Shown here piece by piece: positions 23,487-32,948 of a stretch of DNA of 64,000 bases. Below the pieces are notes generated by a model. It worked only from the letters and a program-made list of their open reading frames with translations, did no database searches and was not told the DNA's origin. The translations under genes and the position numbers were made by a program. The DNA is taken from the NCBI GenBank assembly GCA_964643075.1, contig CAZXQO010000026.1:1-64000 (forward strand). Reading direction: 5' to 3'. Every line of letters begins with the position of its first letter. Positions within the stretch are counted from its first letter, which is position 1. The DNA comes from Desulfocucumis sp964643075. Its GTDB lineage: Bacteria; Bacillota; Desulfotomaculia; Desulfotomaculales; Desulfocucumaceae.

Positions 23487-26216
23487 ATGAAATTTAACGA
23501 TAGCCGAACGGGTTTTTTCTTAATTTTACTGACTTTCTTTATTCTTTCTGTGGACGTATTGTTTGGCGCCGGATACCGCTGGGAAATAGTTGGCGCTGGT
23601 TTTCTTTTGTGTGTCCAGGCTGCTCTGGTTATCGCCTGGAAAAGGATAGCAAAACGACTCCGGCAAAGCGAAGCGCGTTTTGTGAAAATCATGGACAACC
23701 TTCCGGTTGCTTTAACCTATGCTGATAAAAACGGAAACATCATTTTCAATAATGAAAGATATAGGAAGGTTATCGGCTATTCTATAGAAGACACTCCTAC
23801 TATTCACGCCTGGTTTGAAAAGGCATATCCCGATGAAGAAATCAGGAAGCGCAAGCTCGATCCGTGGCTGGACGTTTTGAATGAATATGAACGGCAAATG
23901 AATGGCAAAACCTGGGGTAATACCTTATGTTTCACTTGCCGTGACGGTACAACAAAAGACTTCGATTTCACATATTTTAGGGACGACGAATATTTGTACG
24001 CCATATTCAATGAAATCACAGACCGCCTGCAGGCCGAGAAGGCGCTGCGGGACAGCAGGGAAACTCTCTCCGTGGCGGTGGAACTGGCGCACCTGGGGCC
24101 ATGGAAATATGATTTAAAGACAAACATGTTCGGATTTGGTGATGAGTTCTATGCCATCTACGGTACCGATGTGGCGCGGGAAGGCGCCTTTATGGCCCCG
24201 GATGTGTATGCCAGGGAGTTCGTGCACCCGGACGACGCCTGGGTGGTAGGCGCAGAGGTGCGCAGAATGCTTTCGTTCACGGAACGCTGCTATTCTACAA
24301 GTTTGGAACACCGCATCATCCGCCGGGACGGTGCGGTGCGCACGATTGTTGTACGCATAAATGCCATCAAGGATGCTGATGGCAAGACTGTGACGGCATA
24401 CGGGGCGAACCAGGACATCACCGAATACAAGCAATTCGAGAAGGCGCTGCGGGACAGCAGGGAAACTCTCTCCGTGGCGGCGGAACTGGCACGCCTGGGG
24501 CCATGGAAATTTAATCTTGATAGAAACCAGTACGAATTCGGAGACGAGTTCTATGCCATCTACGGCACTGACGTGGCGCGGGAAGGCGCTTTTATGGCTC
24601 CGGATGTGTACATCAGGGAGTTCGTGCATCCGGACGACGTCTGTATGTTAGAAGATTGCAAGTCGCTTTCGTCCACTGAACGTCACTATTCCGGCAGGAT
24701 AGAACACCGCATCATTCGCCGGGACGGTGTGGTGCGTATCATTGCTGTACAGGTGAATATAGTCAGGGATGCTGGCGGTAAGATCGTGAAGTGGTACGGG
24801 GCGAATCAGGACATCACCGAGCACAAGCAAGCAGAGAAGGCGCTGCGCAAAAAAACAGAAGAGATTCAACGTTTGGCCTATACCGATTCGCTAACCGGCC
24901 TGCCAAACCGGACCCATCTAATCGGGCGGCTCGAGGAGGAAATGGAGAAGGTCCGCCGGGGCGAGTCGTCGGGTGCTGTCCTGTTCATCGATTTGGATGA
25001 TTTTAAGACGGTGAACGACGCCTTCGGGCATACCTATGGCGACGTCCTCATCGTTATGGCTGGGAACCGTATCGTGGAGCAGGCCGGCGGCGGTGCTTTC
25101 GTGGGGCGAATCGGCGGTGACGAGTTTATGGCCGTCTTGCCCGGTGAAAACAACCGGCAATATATAAGCAATATTGTCGGCGGGATTATCGCGGCGCTCA
25201 GTCAGGATACCGAAGTACTGGGGGTCCGCTTTCATATATCGGCCAGCGCCGGCGCCGCCATCTATCCGGACGACGGCGACACGGTCGAGGAGATCTTCAA
25301 GAATGCAGACAACGCAATGTATGCGGCCAAGAAGGCCGGCCGGAATTGCTGGCGGTTCTACGAAGCAATCATGCAGGCGGAAGCCTACGAAAAGGTGTTG
25401 CTGACAAACAGCCTGCATCACGCGGTTGAACGGGGGGAACTCTTACTTCATTATCAGCCGCAGGTGGCCGTCGACAGCGGCGCCGCCGCAGGATTTGAAG
25501 CGCTGCTGCGCTGGAACAGCCCGGAGCATGGATCTGTATCGCCAGTACAATTTATTCCGCTGGCCGAGCAGAGCGGACTCATTCACGCGATCGGAGAATG
25601 GGTACTGCGGGAAGCTTGCCGGTTCGCCCGCCGGTTGGCTGATCAGGGATGGGGGCATGTTCATGTCGCTGTCAACGTGTCGCCATACCAACTGTGCTCT
25701 GACAGTTTCATCGACAGTGTCCGCGACGCTTTAAATGACTTTGGTGTCGAACCGTGCCGCCTTGAGCTGGAAATTACTGAAACCGCATTGATTGTCTCAC
25801 TTGAAGAAAGTACCCGCAGGCTTGGCGAATTGCAAGGGATGGGAGTGCAGTTGACGCTTGACGATTTCGGCACGGGTTATTCGTCACTGACTTACCTGCA
25901 GCACTTGCCGGTGAATACTTTAAAAATAGACAAGTCTTTTATAGATATGATACCGGTGGATGGAGCCCATAAGGCGATCATCGGGAATGTTGTGAATATG
26001 GCCCACGCAATGGAAATGGCCGTGGTCGCCGAGGGTGTGGAAACACAAGAGCAATTCGATTTTCTGGCCCGGATTTGTTGCGACTGCGTCCAGGGGTACT
26101 TTTTCAGCTGGCCGGTGCCGGAGGAGGAGGCAGTTCGTTTTTTGTCCGGGTATCCTCAGGGAGTTAGTTTTACAAGGCATTTCAAGGGGACGGGGTTATT
26201 GACAGCACGTCTCTAG
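23487..26216 (+). CDS. Membrane PAS-PAS-PAS-GGDEF-EAL cyclic-di-GMP protein
   Basis: A 909-residue protein. Two N-terminal membrane helices (about 8-27 and 32-50) are followed by a PAS domain (about 62-185), two near-identical PAS repeats (184-317 and 318-449), a GGDEF domain with intact RIGGDEF near 541-547, and an EAL domain with EALLRW near 671, ETALI, DDFGTGYSS and VAEGVET. Both catalytic sets look intact, so it could make and degrade c-di-GMP. No RxxD inhibitory site precedes GGDEF. The PAS repeats are also alike at DNA level. ATG 23487 follows AAGGAGAAG. The last residues are encoded by a dispersed 25-bp repeat that supplies a new C-terminus. Confidence 0.92.
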   Translation: MKFNDSRTGFFLILLTFFILSVDVLFGAGYRWEIVGAGFLLCVQAALVIAWKRIAKRLRQSEARFVKIMDNLPVALTYADKNGNIIFNNERYRKVIGYSIEDTPTIHAWFEKAYPDEEIRKRKLDPWLDVLNEYERQMNGKTWGNTLCFTCRDGTTKDFDFTYFRDDEYLYAIFNEITDRLQAEKALRDSRETLSVAVELAHLGPWKYDLKTNMFGFGDEFYAIYGTDVAREGAFMAPDVYAREFVHPDDAWVVGAEVRRMLSFTERCYSTSLEHRIIRRDGAVRTIVVRINAIKDADGKTVTAYGANQDITEYKQFEKALRDSRETLSVAAELARLGPWKFNLDRNQYEFGDEFYAIYGTDVAREGAFMAPDVYIREFVHPDDVCMLEDCKSLSSTERHYSGRIEHRIIRRDGVVRIIAVQVNIVRDAGGKIVKWYGANQDITEHKQAEKALRKKTEEIQRLAYTDSLTGLPNRTHLIGRLEEEMEKVRRGESSGAVLFIDLDDFKTVNDAFGHTYGDVLIVMAGNRIVEQAGGGAFVGRIGGDEFMAVLPGENNRQYISNIVGGIIAALSQDTEVLGVRFHISASAGAAIYPDDGDTVEEIFKNADNAMYAAKKAGRNCWRFYEAIMQAEAYEKVLLTNSLHHAVERGELLLHYQPQVAVDSGAAAGFEALLRWNSPEHGSVSPVQFIPLAEQSGLIHAIGEWVLREACRFARRLADQGWGHVHVAVNVSPYQLCSDSFIDSVRDALNDFGVEPCRLELEITETALIVSLEESTRRLGELQGMGVQLTLDDFGTGYSSLTYLQHLPVNTLKIDKSFIDMIPVDGAHKAIIGNVVNMAHAMEMAVVAEGVETQEQFDFLARICCDCVQGYFFSWPVPEEEAVRFLSGYPQGVSFTRHFKGTGLLTARL
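26180..26204 (+). repeat. 25-bp GC-rich repeat, copy 3, inside the EAL gene end
   Basis: TTTCAAGGGGACGGGGTTATTGACA lies within the final codons (HFKGTGLLT) of the GGDEF/EAL gene; the stop follows at 26214-26216. Insertion here replaced the native 3' end. Confidence 0.65.
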
Positions 26217-26330
26217 TTGTTTATTAACCCGGGCATAATGATATTTATGACTAAAATAAGAGGTACCATTTTAGGTGCTCTGTTTAAAATATACCCATGC
26301 CGTAATTGAGTACCATATTAATAATTAAAG

Positions 26331-26363
26331 AAAAACGGCAGACCGGGTTTTCCCGGACTGCCG
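26331..26363 (-). terminator. Terminator of the stalk-domain gene
   Basis: On the minus strand CGGCAG-T-CCGGG pairs with CCCGG-T-CTGCCG around a TTTT/AAAA loop (26363-26336), followed by T5. Confidence 0.8.
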
Positions 26364-26396
26364 GCAAAGGATGCATACTGGAGTATATTTCGGCCA

Positions 26397-28010
26397 TTAC
26401 TGCTTTGTAGTGATGAAGACGGTATTTGTTTTTTCGTCATATTGAACCTGGCAGCCTAATTCTTCTGCAATAAACCGGACCGGAACCATGGCCCTGTCAT
26501 ATCTTGTATACGGCGGCACATCCAGCTGTTTTTGAACCCCGTTGACCGTGTAGAATGGCTGTTTTAGAGTCATTGTGATGGTTGTATCAGCACGGCTCAT
26601 GATTAACTGATCGGGGTCTACCCATTTTACTTCAAAGCCCAGTTCTTCCGCCAGACTTCTCACCGGCACCATGGTCCTTCCATTACCGGTGTCTGGAGGC
26701 ACATCAAATTCAACCGGCTTTCCGTCCAGAAGCACCCTGACCCCGCTTGCGGGCGGAGCGGGCTCTTTCATGTAATTCTCAATATTGGCGCTATTTTGCT
26801 GGGTTAAAACTGGAATATTGATCTGAACATCCCGATCGACCTTGGCGCTGGAATCAAGTTGAAGGACTAAGTCAAGCATAGTACCTAAGCCGCTGGTATC
26901 CTTAACGTTCAAGGTAAGCAAACCAGTGCAGCTCTCATTGGTTGTAGTTTGCTTAAAGTCGCTGGTTATTTGGCCTTCCAGTTTAAATCCCTGCTCCTTG
27001 TTTGCACCGGTCAGGTTTAATATGAAATTACCGCTCTTGTTATCCTTGCTGCCGTTGCTGTTGACATTCAATGTTATTTTTCCGTCAAGTCCGGAATTGT
27101 CAGCGATTTTTAGTGTTAGCGCAAAATTATCCTGCTCCGAAGTTGTTAATGATGTTTCTATAATTAAGTTTAACAACGTAAGATCCGCCATTCCTTTTGC
27201 AATGGTTTCCCTGCTGTCAGGGAAGGAGCCATCACTGATGCTTTCTTCAAGGCCGGTCAGAATTTGTTTTTTGAGTACTGTAGGGTCCTGACCCGATGAG
27301 CGGGCAGCTATTTTTGCGACCAGATCTGCAAATCTTTCTCTCTCTTTTTTCACTTTTTGTAATACTGAAAAAACTACATCAATAAACCCGTCTTTGTCAA
27401 TATTGATAATTATTTTCTGGTCAGCTAACGAGGTGGTAAAATATTTATCTGGTACAGCCTCCAGGGCAAAAACGAATAGATCCTTCACTTCCGGCGGCAT
27501 GCTCTGCCCGTTTGATTTAATGATGGTGTCCCATATTTTTGTAAATTCACTGTTATCAGTGTAAATATATTGGGGGATGGTCATTTCTTTGCTAAATTCA
27601 GCCGGATTCAGGGCCTTTAATAACGACATGATTCCGGTTGAAAATATAATTCTATTGTCATTCATATAAACCGAGCCGCTGTAATTATTTTCGTTGTAGT
27701 GCACCGTATAATTTGCTTCAAGCTTTTTGTCCGGGGAGTTTAGTTTATAATCAACTAATAACTTCGTTCCAGCCAAGTTGTTGAATGGCTCTGTTTTCGG
27801 TATGACTGCTGCGTCCAGGGTTTTGATTTCATAGCTGACCATGCCGGAAGATGTTTTGTAAAGTTCACTGGTTACCCCAAAGCTGGTGTCCTGCAATTTT
27901 GCTAGCATCAGTTGTTTGGCGGAAAGGGTTGTCTCGGCGTTTGCAGCAGAAGTTAAGCTGGCGTAGAGGACAAAACAGAGCAGAATAAATAAGATCTTGA
28001 ATTTTTTCAC
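26397..28010 (-). CDS. Secreted protein with C-terminal copper-amine-oxidase-like stalk domain
   Basis: A 537-residue exported protein. A signal peptide (about 1-25, hydrophobic LFILLCFVLYASLTSA) is followed by a large unrecognised region and, at about 430-537, two repeats of the stalk motif (VPVRSLAEELG..VKW and VPVRFIAEELG..VQY) of the copper amine oxidase N-terminal domain. In Firmicutes this domain occurs in many surface proteins and does not indicate amine oxidase activity. The middle region has repeated lipid/ligand-binding-like beta patterns (KLEANYTVHYNENNYSG). Function unknown; probably cell-envelope associated. Confidence 0.75.
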   Translation of the reverse strand: MKKFKILFILLCFVLYASLTSAANAETTLSAKQLMLAKLQDTSFGVTSELYKTSSGMVSYEIKTLDAAVIPKTEPFNNLAGTKLLVDYKLNSPDKKLEANYTVHYNENNYSGSVYMNDNRIIFSTGIMSLLKALNPAEFSKEMTIPQYIYTDNSEFTKIWDTIIKSNGQSMPPEVKDLFVFALEAVPDKYFTTSLADQKIIINIDKDGFIDVVFSVLQKVKKERERFADLVAKIAARSSGQDPTVLKKQILTGLEESISDGSFPDSRETIAKGMADLTLLNLIIETSLTTSEQDNFALTLKIADNSGLDGKITLNVNSNGSKDNKSGNFILNLTGANKEQGFKLEGQITSDFKQTTTNESCTGLLTLNVKDTSGLGTMLDLVLQLDSSAKVDRDVQINIPVLTQQNSANIENYMKEPAPPASGVRVLLDGKPVEFDVPPDTGNGRTMVPVRSLAEELGFEVKWVDPDQLIMSRADTTITMTLKQPFYTVNGVQKQLDVPPYTRYDRAMVPVRFIAEELGCQVQYDEKTNTVFITTKQ

Positions 28011-28144
28011 TATAAAAAATACACCCCCTTGAAATATAACTATTTACTTCCACATTTACCTTGATATCCCTCTTTTAATTTTCGGACGTATGAAATGGAT
28101 ATCTATTATTCTTTGCCACTGTCATGCGCAGGCTTAAGAGGGCC

Positions 28145-28732
28145 ATGGATTATTATGCTTTAACCATGCTGACTTTAATCCTAATGTATTCTTCTATAGC
28201 CGGAGTCTTTGCCATAAAAAGTGAAACCATAGCCAGGACTCTCAACCGGCTGTTGTGCAGTCCGGTGGGAAAACATGAAATATTAATCGGCAAGATACTG
28301 TGAGACCTGACGGTTACGTTCCTGCAGGCGCTGGTACTGATTGTTTTCAGTAAATATATATATGGGGCTTATTGGGGTACTCATATAGGCACCATACTTC
28401 TGCTGGTGGCTGCTGAGGTTATCATGTCCGAAAGCATTGGACTGGGTTTAGCCTTTATCATTAAGAGCGAAACAACGGTGCTGAGTTTTTTAAATCTAGT
28501 AATTCCCTTGCTTGTATTCCTTGGTGGCGGTTATATACCCATAGATAACTATAACAAAACTGTGCTTATGTTATCCAACCTGTCGCCGGTGAGGTGGATC
28601 AATAAAAGCATCTTCCAGGTTATTTACAGTAATGATTTCAGTTCGGTAGCGCCTGCCATATATATTAACCTTGGCCTGGCGGTGGTGTTTCTGGCAATCT
28701 CATCATTTGCCATCAGAAAAGAGGTGTTTTAG
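28145..28732 (+). pseudogene. Decayed ABC-2 type permease (first of two)
   Basis: From ATG 28145 the frame encodes hydrophobic segments typical of the C-terminal half of an ABC-2 permease (RLLCSPVGKHEILIGKIL, then VIPLLVFLGGGYIPI). A TGA interrupts at 28301-28303 (GKIL-stop-DLTVTFLQ), where Gly (GGA) is expected. The N-terminal half, including the first helix and extracellular domain, is missing, as is the partner ATPase gene. Selenocysteine is unlikely because no Cys belongs there. Confidence 0.75.
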
Positions 28733-29855
28733 ATGCGCAATGTTGTCTTGCTGGCTCTAAATACATTGAAGTTGGTCTTCAGAAAAAAGGAAACTATTTT
28801 GCTTTTTTCCTCTTGCCGGTTATAGGTATACTGCTCTCCATCGGCATTTACAGCAATGCCGGCTCAGGTTCCTTAAACCTGGGTGTTCTAAATAAGGATA
28901 ACAGTGTTATTGCCAGTGACATGGTCAGGTCGCTGAGCAAGGAAAGCAGGTTTAAAATAACACCTGTTAACGAAAAGGATATAAAGAATGCCGTTGCAAC
29001 GGGTAAGACTGATTGTGTGTTGGTTATTCCCCGGGGCTTTGGAGATGGTATTCGGAATAGTCATTGGCAGCAAGTGGAGGTTATCTCCATCAAGAGCCAG
29101 ACTGCCACAGCCTGGGTAAGCAGTTATTTGAATACATATACCAGAAATCTGCTTGATATTGCGGAGGCATCCGGCGGCAATAAGGATATCTTCAATAAAA
29201 TATACGGCAACTTCAATCAGGAAAAGCGGATGCTTAAGGTCAGCCAGGTCCAGGACCGGACCAAAAGCAGGGTATGACCTCTCAGAGTATAGGTTTTTTA
29301 ATGTTTATGATGATTGGGGCAGGTAGCACGGCCCAGATGATTCTTAAGGAAAAAAGGAACAGGACATATTTCAGGATATGCGCCGCACCGGTTAATGGTA
29401 GGACCTATGTTATGGGAAATGTGCTGGCAAATCTGGTTATTGTAATTATCCAGATACTGCTGACCTTATTTTTCATGTCCAGGGTATTCCATATAGATAC
29501 CTACGTGCCGTCACCGCAACTTTTCCTGATACTGGCTGCTTTTGTTCCGGCGGCCATAGGCCTGGGCCTGCTGGTGGTGGCCTTTGCCGGTGATTCAAGG
29601 CAGGCCAACAACCTGCAGACACTGATTGTCACCCCCACCTGCCTGCTGGCCGGTTGCTTCTGGCCTCTGGAGATAATGCCCGGAGCGGTCCGGCGTGTTA
29701 CCGATTTCCTGCCCCAGACATGGGCCATTGCGGCTATCCAGAAGCTGCAGGGGGGCGGGCACTTCGACCAGATATTTATGCACCTGTCCATTATCCTGGC
29801 CTTCGCCCTGGACTTTTTTCTGGTGGCTGCATACGGCTTTAGCAGAAGTCATTAA
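28733..29855 (+). pseudogene. Decayed ABC-2 type permease (second of two)
   Basis: Starts at ATG 28733 directly after the first permease remnant. Two single-base losses break it: one in the A-run near 28785-28792 (frame change before FFLLPVIGILLS), one near 29268-29277 (before TSQSIGFLMFMMIGAG). Joined in silico the pieces form a typical ABC-2 permease of about 370 residues: N-terminal helix, soluble domain with DCVLVIPRGF, then five C-terminal helices ending FLPQTWAIAAIQ. The damage shared with the preceding gene indicates an exporter operon in decay. Family members export drugs or peptides, or sodium ions. Confidence 0.78.
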
Positions 29856-29907
29856 TTTAACGTAGGGGACTATCTATAATCTTGTTGTAAATAGCCATTC
29901 GCACATG

Positions 29908-29937
29908 AAAAAAGGCACTGACAACAAAATCAGTGCC
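29908..29937 (-). terminator. Terminator of the cold-shock gene
   Basis: GGCACTGA pairs with TCAGTGCC (29914-29937); on the minus strand T6 follows. Confidence 0.8.
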
Positions 29938-29958
29938 CCTTCTCATTACATTAAAAAA

Positions 29959-30156
29959 TTAGGAGAGGGTTACATTCGTGGCTTGCAGGCCCCGTTGGCC
30001 TTTTTCTATATCAAATTTAACTCTTTGGCCCTCTTCAAGGGATTTGTAGCCTTCTGCTTTTATGGCGGAAAAATGCACAAACACATCTTCCCCACCTTCT
30101 CTTTCAATAAACCCAAAGCCTTTCTCCGGGTTAAACCATTTCACTGTACCGAGCAT
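29959..30156 (-). CDS. Cold-shock protein
   Basis: A 65-residue CspA/CspB-family nucleic-acid chaperone consisting of one cold-shock domain. RNP1 (KGFGFIE) and RNP2 (VFVHFSAI) are intact, so it can bind single-stranded RNA/DNA. ATG 30156 has GGAGGTG 10 bases upstream. It is monocistronic with its own terminator. The A/T-rich upstream region (30157-30345) may hold a long leader, as is usual for cold-shock genes. Confidence 0.95.
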   Translation of the reverse strand: MLGTVKWFNPEKGFGFIEREGGEDVFVHFSAIKAEGYKSLEEGQRVKFDIEKGQRGLQATNVTLS

Positions 30157-30349
30157 CTAATACTGCACCTCCAAAATGTTCTATGATTATGAGATTTATA
30201 CGTCTCATGATCTATTATGTTAATACAAATCATAAGTTATACTCAAAAATTATTATGTTAATTGGTATTTTTTATATATTGAAAAAAATTGTTATAAGTG
30301 TGTTAAGACAGAACGTATTTTTTTCATTGATAAGCCTGGATAGAAATAA

Positions 30350-30380
30350 AATGACCGTATAGTAATTCTACACGGTCATT
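30350..30380 (-). terminator. Terminator of the zinc-ribbon gene
   Basis: On the minus strand AATGACCGT pairs with ACGGTCATT (30380-30350), followed by TTATTTC. Confidence 0.7.
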
Positions 30381-30405
30381 GTCTTATTCTGTATAATTTT
30401 AGGAT

Positions 30406-30702
30406 TTACCAGTTATTGCGGGGGCGGTAGCATTCACGGCAATATACAGGTTTGTCGCCACGGGGTTGAAAAGGAACCTGGGTTTCTTTTCCACAGGCTG
30501 AACAGGTGACATCATACATTTGACGTTCCTGGCGACCGTAACTGTTATTACCTCTGCTGGCTGCTTTACGGGCAGCACGGCATTCAGGACAACGACCGGG
30601 CTCATTGGTGAAACCCTTTTCGGCAAAAAAATCTTGCTCAGAAGCCGAAAAAATAAACTCGCTACCACAGTCTTTACAGGTTAAAGTTTTGTCTTGAAAC
30701 AT
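30406..30702 (-). CDS. Double zinc-ribbon protein
   Basis: A 98-residue protein with four CxxC pairs (CKDC, CPEC, CSAC, CREC), the first two in the arrangement of the zf-trcl (probable zinc-ribbon) domain: TCKDCGSEFIFSASEQDFFAEKGF...P.RCPECR. A basic linker (RKAASRGNNSYGRQERQ) joins a second ribbon. Such proteins are common in Firmicutes genomes but of unknown function; nucleic-acid binding is plausible. GAGGAGG precedes ATG 30702. Confidence 0.75.
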   Translation of the reverse strand: MFQDKTLTCKDCGSEFIFSASEQDFFAEKGFTNEPGRCPECRAARKAASRGNNSYGRQERQMYDVTCSACGKETQVPFQPRGDKPVYCRECYRPRNNW

Positions 30703-31070
30703 AAATAAAAAAACCTCCTCAATTTAAGATTGCCCGGCTAGCTAGGGAATAACAGTTTTTATAATTTTCCCCAAGCAAATGGCAACCAGAGAAAGTTTTT
30801 ACCGTATATCCAAGCATTGTTCGAGCCTATTTATTATAACCCGGAATAAAGAATAATGCAAGTTGTTTTCTAATTTTTCATATAAATTTATTTGTTTACC
30901 CAAAATTCGGGACAAAACTTATAATGGGGTTTTGCAGGGTACGGGTAGTTCGCCTTTTTTGTTATTTAATTGATTTATGCTGAAAAGTTTATATTACTTA
31001 ATATAAACTTTATGTTCATTTTACACATATGTACGATAATATTGTTGAAATTTATTTTGCGGGGTGCTAT
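30703..31070. other. Divergent intergenic region with an 11-bp inverted repeat
   Basis: Separates the zinc-ribbon gene and the phospholipase gene. The only strong element is AAGTTTATATT-ACTT-AATATAAACTT at 30985-31010, an 11-bp perfect inverted repeat ending 60 bases before the phospholipase start. It could be an operator. No gene seen. Confidence 0.5.
30985..31010. promoter_or_regulatory. Perfect 11-bp inverted repeat upstream of the phospholipase gene
   Basis: Arms AAGTTTATATT and AATATAAACTT around ACTT. Its position 60 bases ahead of the start suggests an operator or leader hairpin; no T-run follows. Confidence 0.45.
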
Positions 31071-31760
31071 ATGATAAATGTTACGGTTGCATTCAGTTGG
31101 TCCGTTTCCACCGCAACAAAATACATTTCTTCCGTTTCCCTTCCCGTTCAGGGCGTAAAGGGAGCCAGCAGCACGCATACTTTCATCAACGAAAGCGGCA
31201 GTCAGATACTGCATAACGACGGTTATTCGAGGGCTGCCCATTTGTTTCGGATGTTCGCCGGTCAGTTGGATGACGGGGTGGTCTGGATCGACAAGGGGTT
31301 AATGAGTACTTGTCACCATTACGATCCCGATACGGGGGGAGGAATGTGGCTGTGGCCCAGCGCCGCGGAAAAGTGTCTCGAACTCTTTAACAGGGCACTG
31401 GCACTATGGCGGGATAAAAAGCACGCCCGGGCGATGTTTTTCCTGGGCGCTTCCGCTCATCTGGTGCAGGACGTCTGTGTACCGCATCACGCATCCTGCA
31501 AGGTGTTCAGCGGACACCGGGACTACGAAAGCTGGGTGGAAAAAAGAAAGGACAATTATAGAGTTGACCGCAACGGCATTTATAATATCGCAGGCAACCC
31601 GGAGGAATGGGTGGCGGAAAATGCCCGGCAGGCCAAGGACTGCTATGACCTTGTAAGCAATGGGTCCCCGGAGGAATACCACCGGGCCACGCAGTTGCTG
31701 TTGCCCTATGCCCAGCGTACCACGGCAGGTTTTTTGCTGCATTTTTACAAGCAGTTGTAA
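31071..31760 (+). CDS. Zinc-dependent phospholipase C family protein
   Basis: A 229-residue protein resembling the catalytic domain of clostridial and Bacillus zinc phospholipase C. It has the conserved metal ligands in order: W near residue 10, H in STHTF near 36, HHYDPDTGGG near 85-94, HLVQD near 130 and PHHA near 138. These bind three zinc ions and hydrolyse phospholipid head groups. The start (ATG 31071, GGGGTG upstream) leaves almost no signal peptide: only nine residues precede the Trp that is the mature N-terminus in secreted homologues. It may be exported unconventionally or act inside. An alternative upstream ATG (31029) adds 14 residues but gives no clear signal sequence. Confidence 0.8.
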   Translation: MINVTVAFSWSVSTATKYISSVSLPVQGVKGASSTHTFINESGSQILHNDGYSRAAHLFRMFAGQLDDGVVWIDKGLMSTCHHYDPDTGGGMWLWPSAAEKCLELFNRALALWRDKKHARAMFFLGASAHLVQDVCVPHHASCKVFSGHRDYESWVEKRKDNYRVDRNGIYNIAGNPEEWVAENARQAKDCYDLVSNGSPEEYHRATQLLLPYAQRTTAGFLLHFYKQL

Positions 31761-31784
31761 ATCAGCGGAAAAGAGGGAAGAGGG

Positions 31785-32948
31785 TTGAAGGTAGCTATTT
31801 TTACAGATACTTTCATACCCCAGGTAAATGGGGTTGCCCGCACTGTGGTCAGACTGGCCGAAATGCTTACCACTAACGGCGTGAGTTGTATGGTGCTGGC
31901 GCCGGATACCGGTCTGGAAGTAGAAATTCCATATGAAGTAAATTTTTCACCCGCTTTCGACCTGCCCGTATACCAGGAATGTAAAGTGGCCCTGCCCGGT
32001 TATGCCGCCATATGCAGGGAACTGGAAGAGTTCAAACCGGATGTGGTTCACCTGGTAACCGAATTTTCCATGGGCCTGTGCGGCCTTAAATACGCATCCT
32101 CCAGCCGCATACCTGCGGTCAGTTCCTACCACACAAATTTCTCGCAATACCTTTCCTATTACAAACTGTCTTTTCTTTCTAACTGGGTATGGAAATATAT
32201 GCGCTGGTTTCATAACAATTGCTTGAAAAATTATTGTCCCTCCAAAGCAACCCTGAAATCGCTGGAGAAAAAAGGTATTAAGAACTTGGATATCTGGGGC
32301 CGCGGAGTCGATACCACGCTTTTCTCTCCGTTGAAAAAAGATCTCTTTTTCAAGGATCGGCTGGGGATTTCGGATAAGACGGTGCTGCTGTACGTCGGCA
32401 GGATTGCCCCGGAAAAGGATCTGGATATATTGATGGAATCGCTAACTGTGATTAACGGTAGACGCCGGGATATACATCTGGTACTCACCGGAGACGGGCC
32501 TTTGGCTCCCGTGCTAAGGCGTGACGCTCCACCCAACGTGACTTTTACGGGTTACCTTCACGGTGAGGAACTGGCCGCTGTTTATGCCTCCAGCGACATT
32601 TTCGTTTTCCCTTCCACTACTGAAACATACGGCAATGTGGTGCTTGAAGCCATGGCCTCGGGGCTGCCGGTGGCAGGGGCTTTTGCCGGGGGTGTTAGGG
32701 AGAATCTGCTGAATCGCGTCAACGGACTGGACTGCCGCCCCCGTAGTGTGAGGGACATGGTGTCTGCCATAATTGAATTGAGTGAAAACGGTGACTTGAG
32801 AAAAGATTTAGCTGTTGGTGCCCGGACACATGCCTTGACAAAATCCTGGGATGCAGTTTTTCAAAAGATTGTGGCGGGCTATTATGAAGTGGTCGCCAAA
32901 TTTGGTTTAAAGTCAAAGGAATGCCCCCGACGTATGAAATTTAATTAG
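31785..32948 (+). CDS. Family 4 glycosyltransferase, MgtA-like
   Basis: A 387-residue GT-B glycosyltransferase. The N-terminal Rossmann half starts KVAIFTDTFIPQVNGV, typical of GDP-mannose-dependent mannosyltransferases and diacylglycerol glucosyltransferases. The C-terminal half carries the nucleotide-sugar site with YVGRIAPEKD, FVFPSTTETYGNVVLEAMASGLPV (E-x7-E motif). It probably transfers mannose or glucose to a membrane lipid. TTG 31785 follows GAGGGAAGAGGG. Its end overlaps the convergent PHP gene by four bases. Confidence 0.85.
   Translation: MKVAIFTDTFIPQVNGVARTVVRLAEMLTTNGVSCMVLAPDTGLEVEIPYEVNFSPAFDLPVYQECKVALPGYAAICRELEEFKPDVVHLVTEFSMGLCGLKYASSSRIPAVSSYHTNFSQYLSYYKLSFLSNWVWKYMRWFHNNCLKNYCPSKATLKSLEKKGIKNLDIWGRGVDTTLFSPLKKDLFFKDRLGISDKTVLLYVGRIAPEKDLDILMESLTVINGRRRDIHLVLTGDGPLAPVLRRDAPPNVTFTGYLHGEELAAVYASSDIFVFPSTTETYGNVVLEAMASGLPVAGAFAGGVRENLLNRVNGLDCRPRSVRDMVSAIIELSENGDLRKDLAVGARTHALTKSWDAVFQKIVAGYYEVVAKFGLKSKECPRRMKFN

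Noticed and set aside
28301..28303. In-frame TGA in the ABC-2 permease as a selenocysteine codon
   Set aside because: The position is normally Gly, no SECIS-like hairpin follows, and the neighbouring gene carries frameshifts, so mutation is the better explanation.
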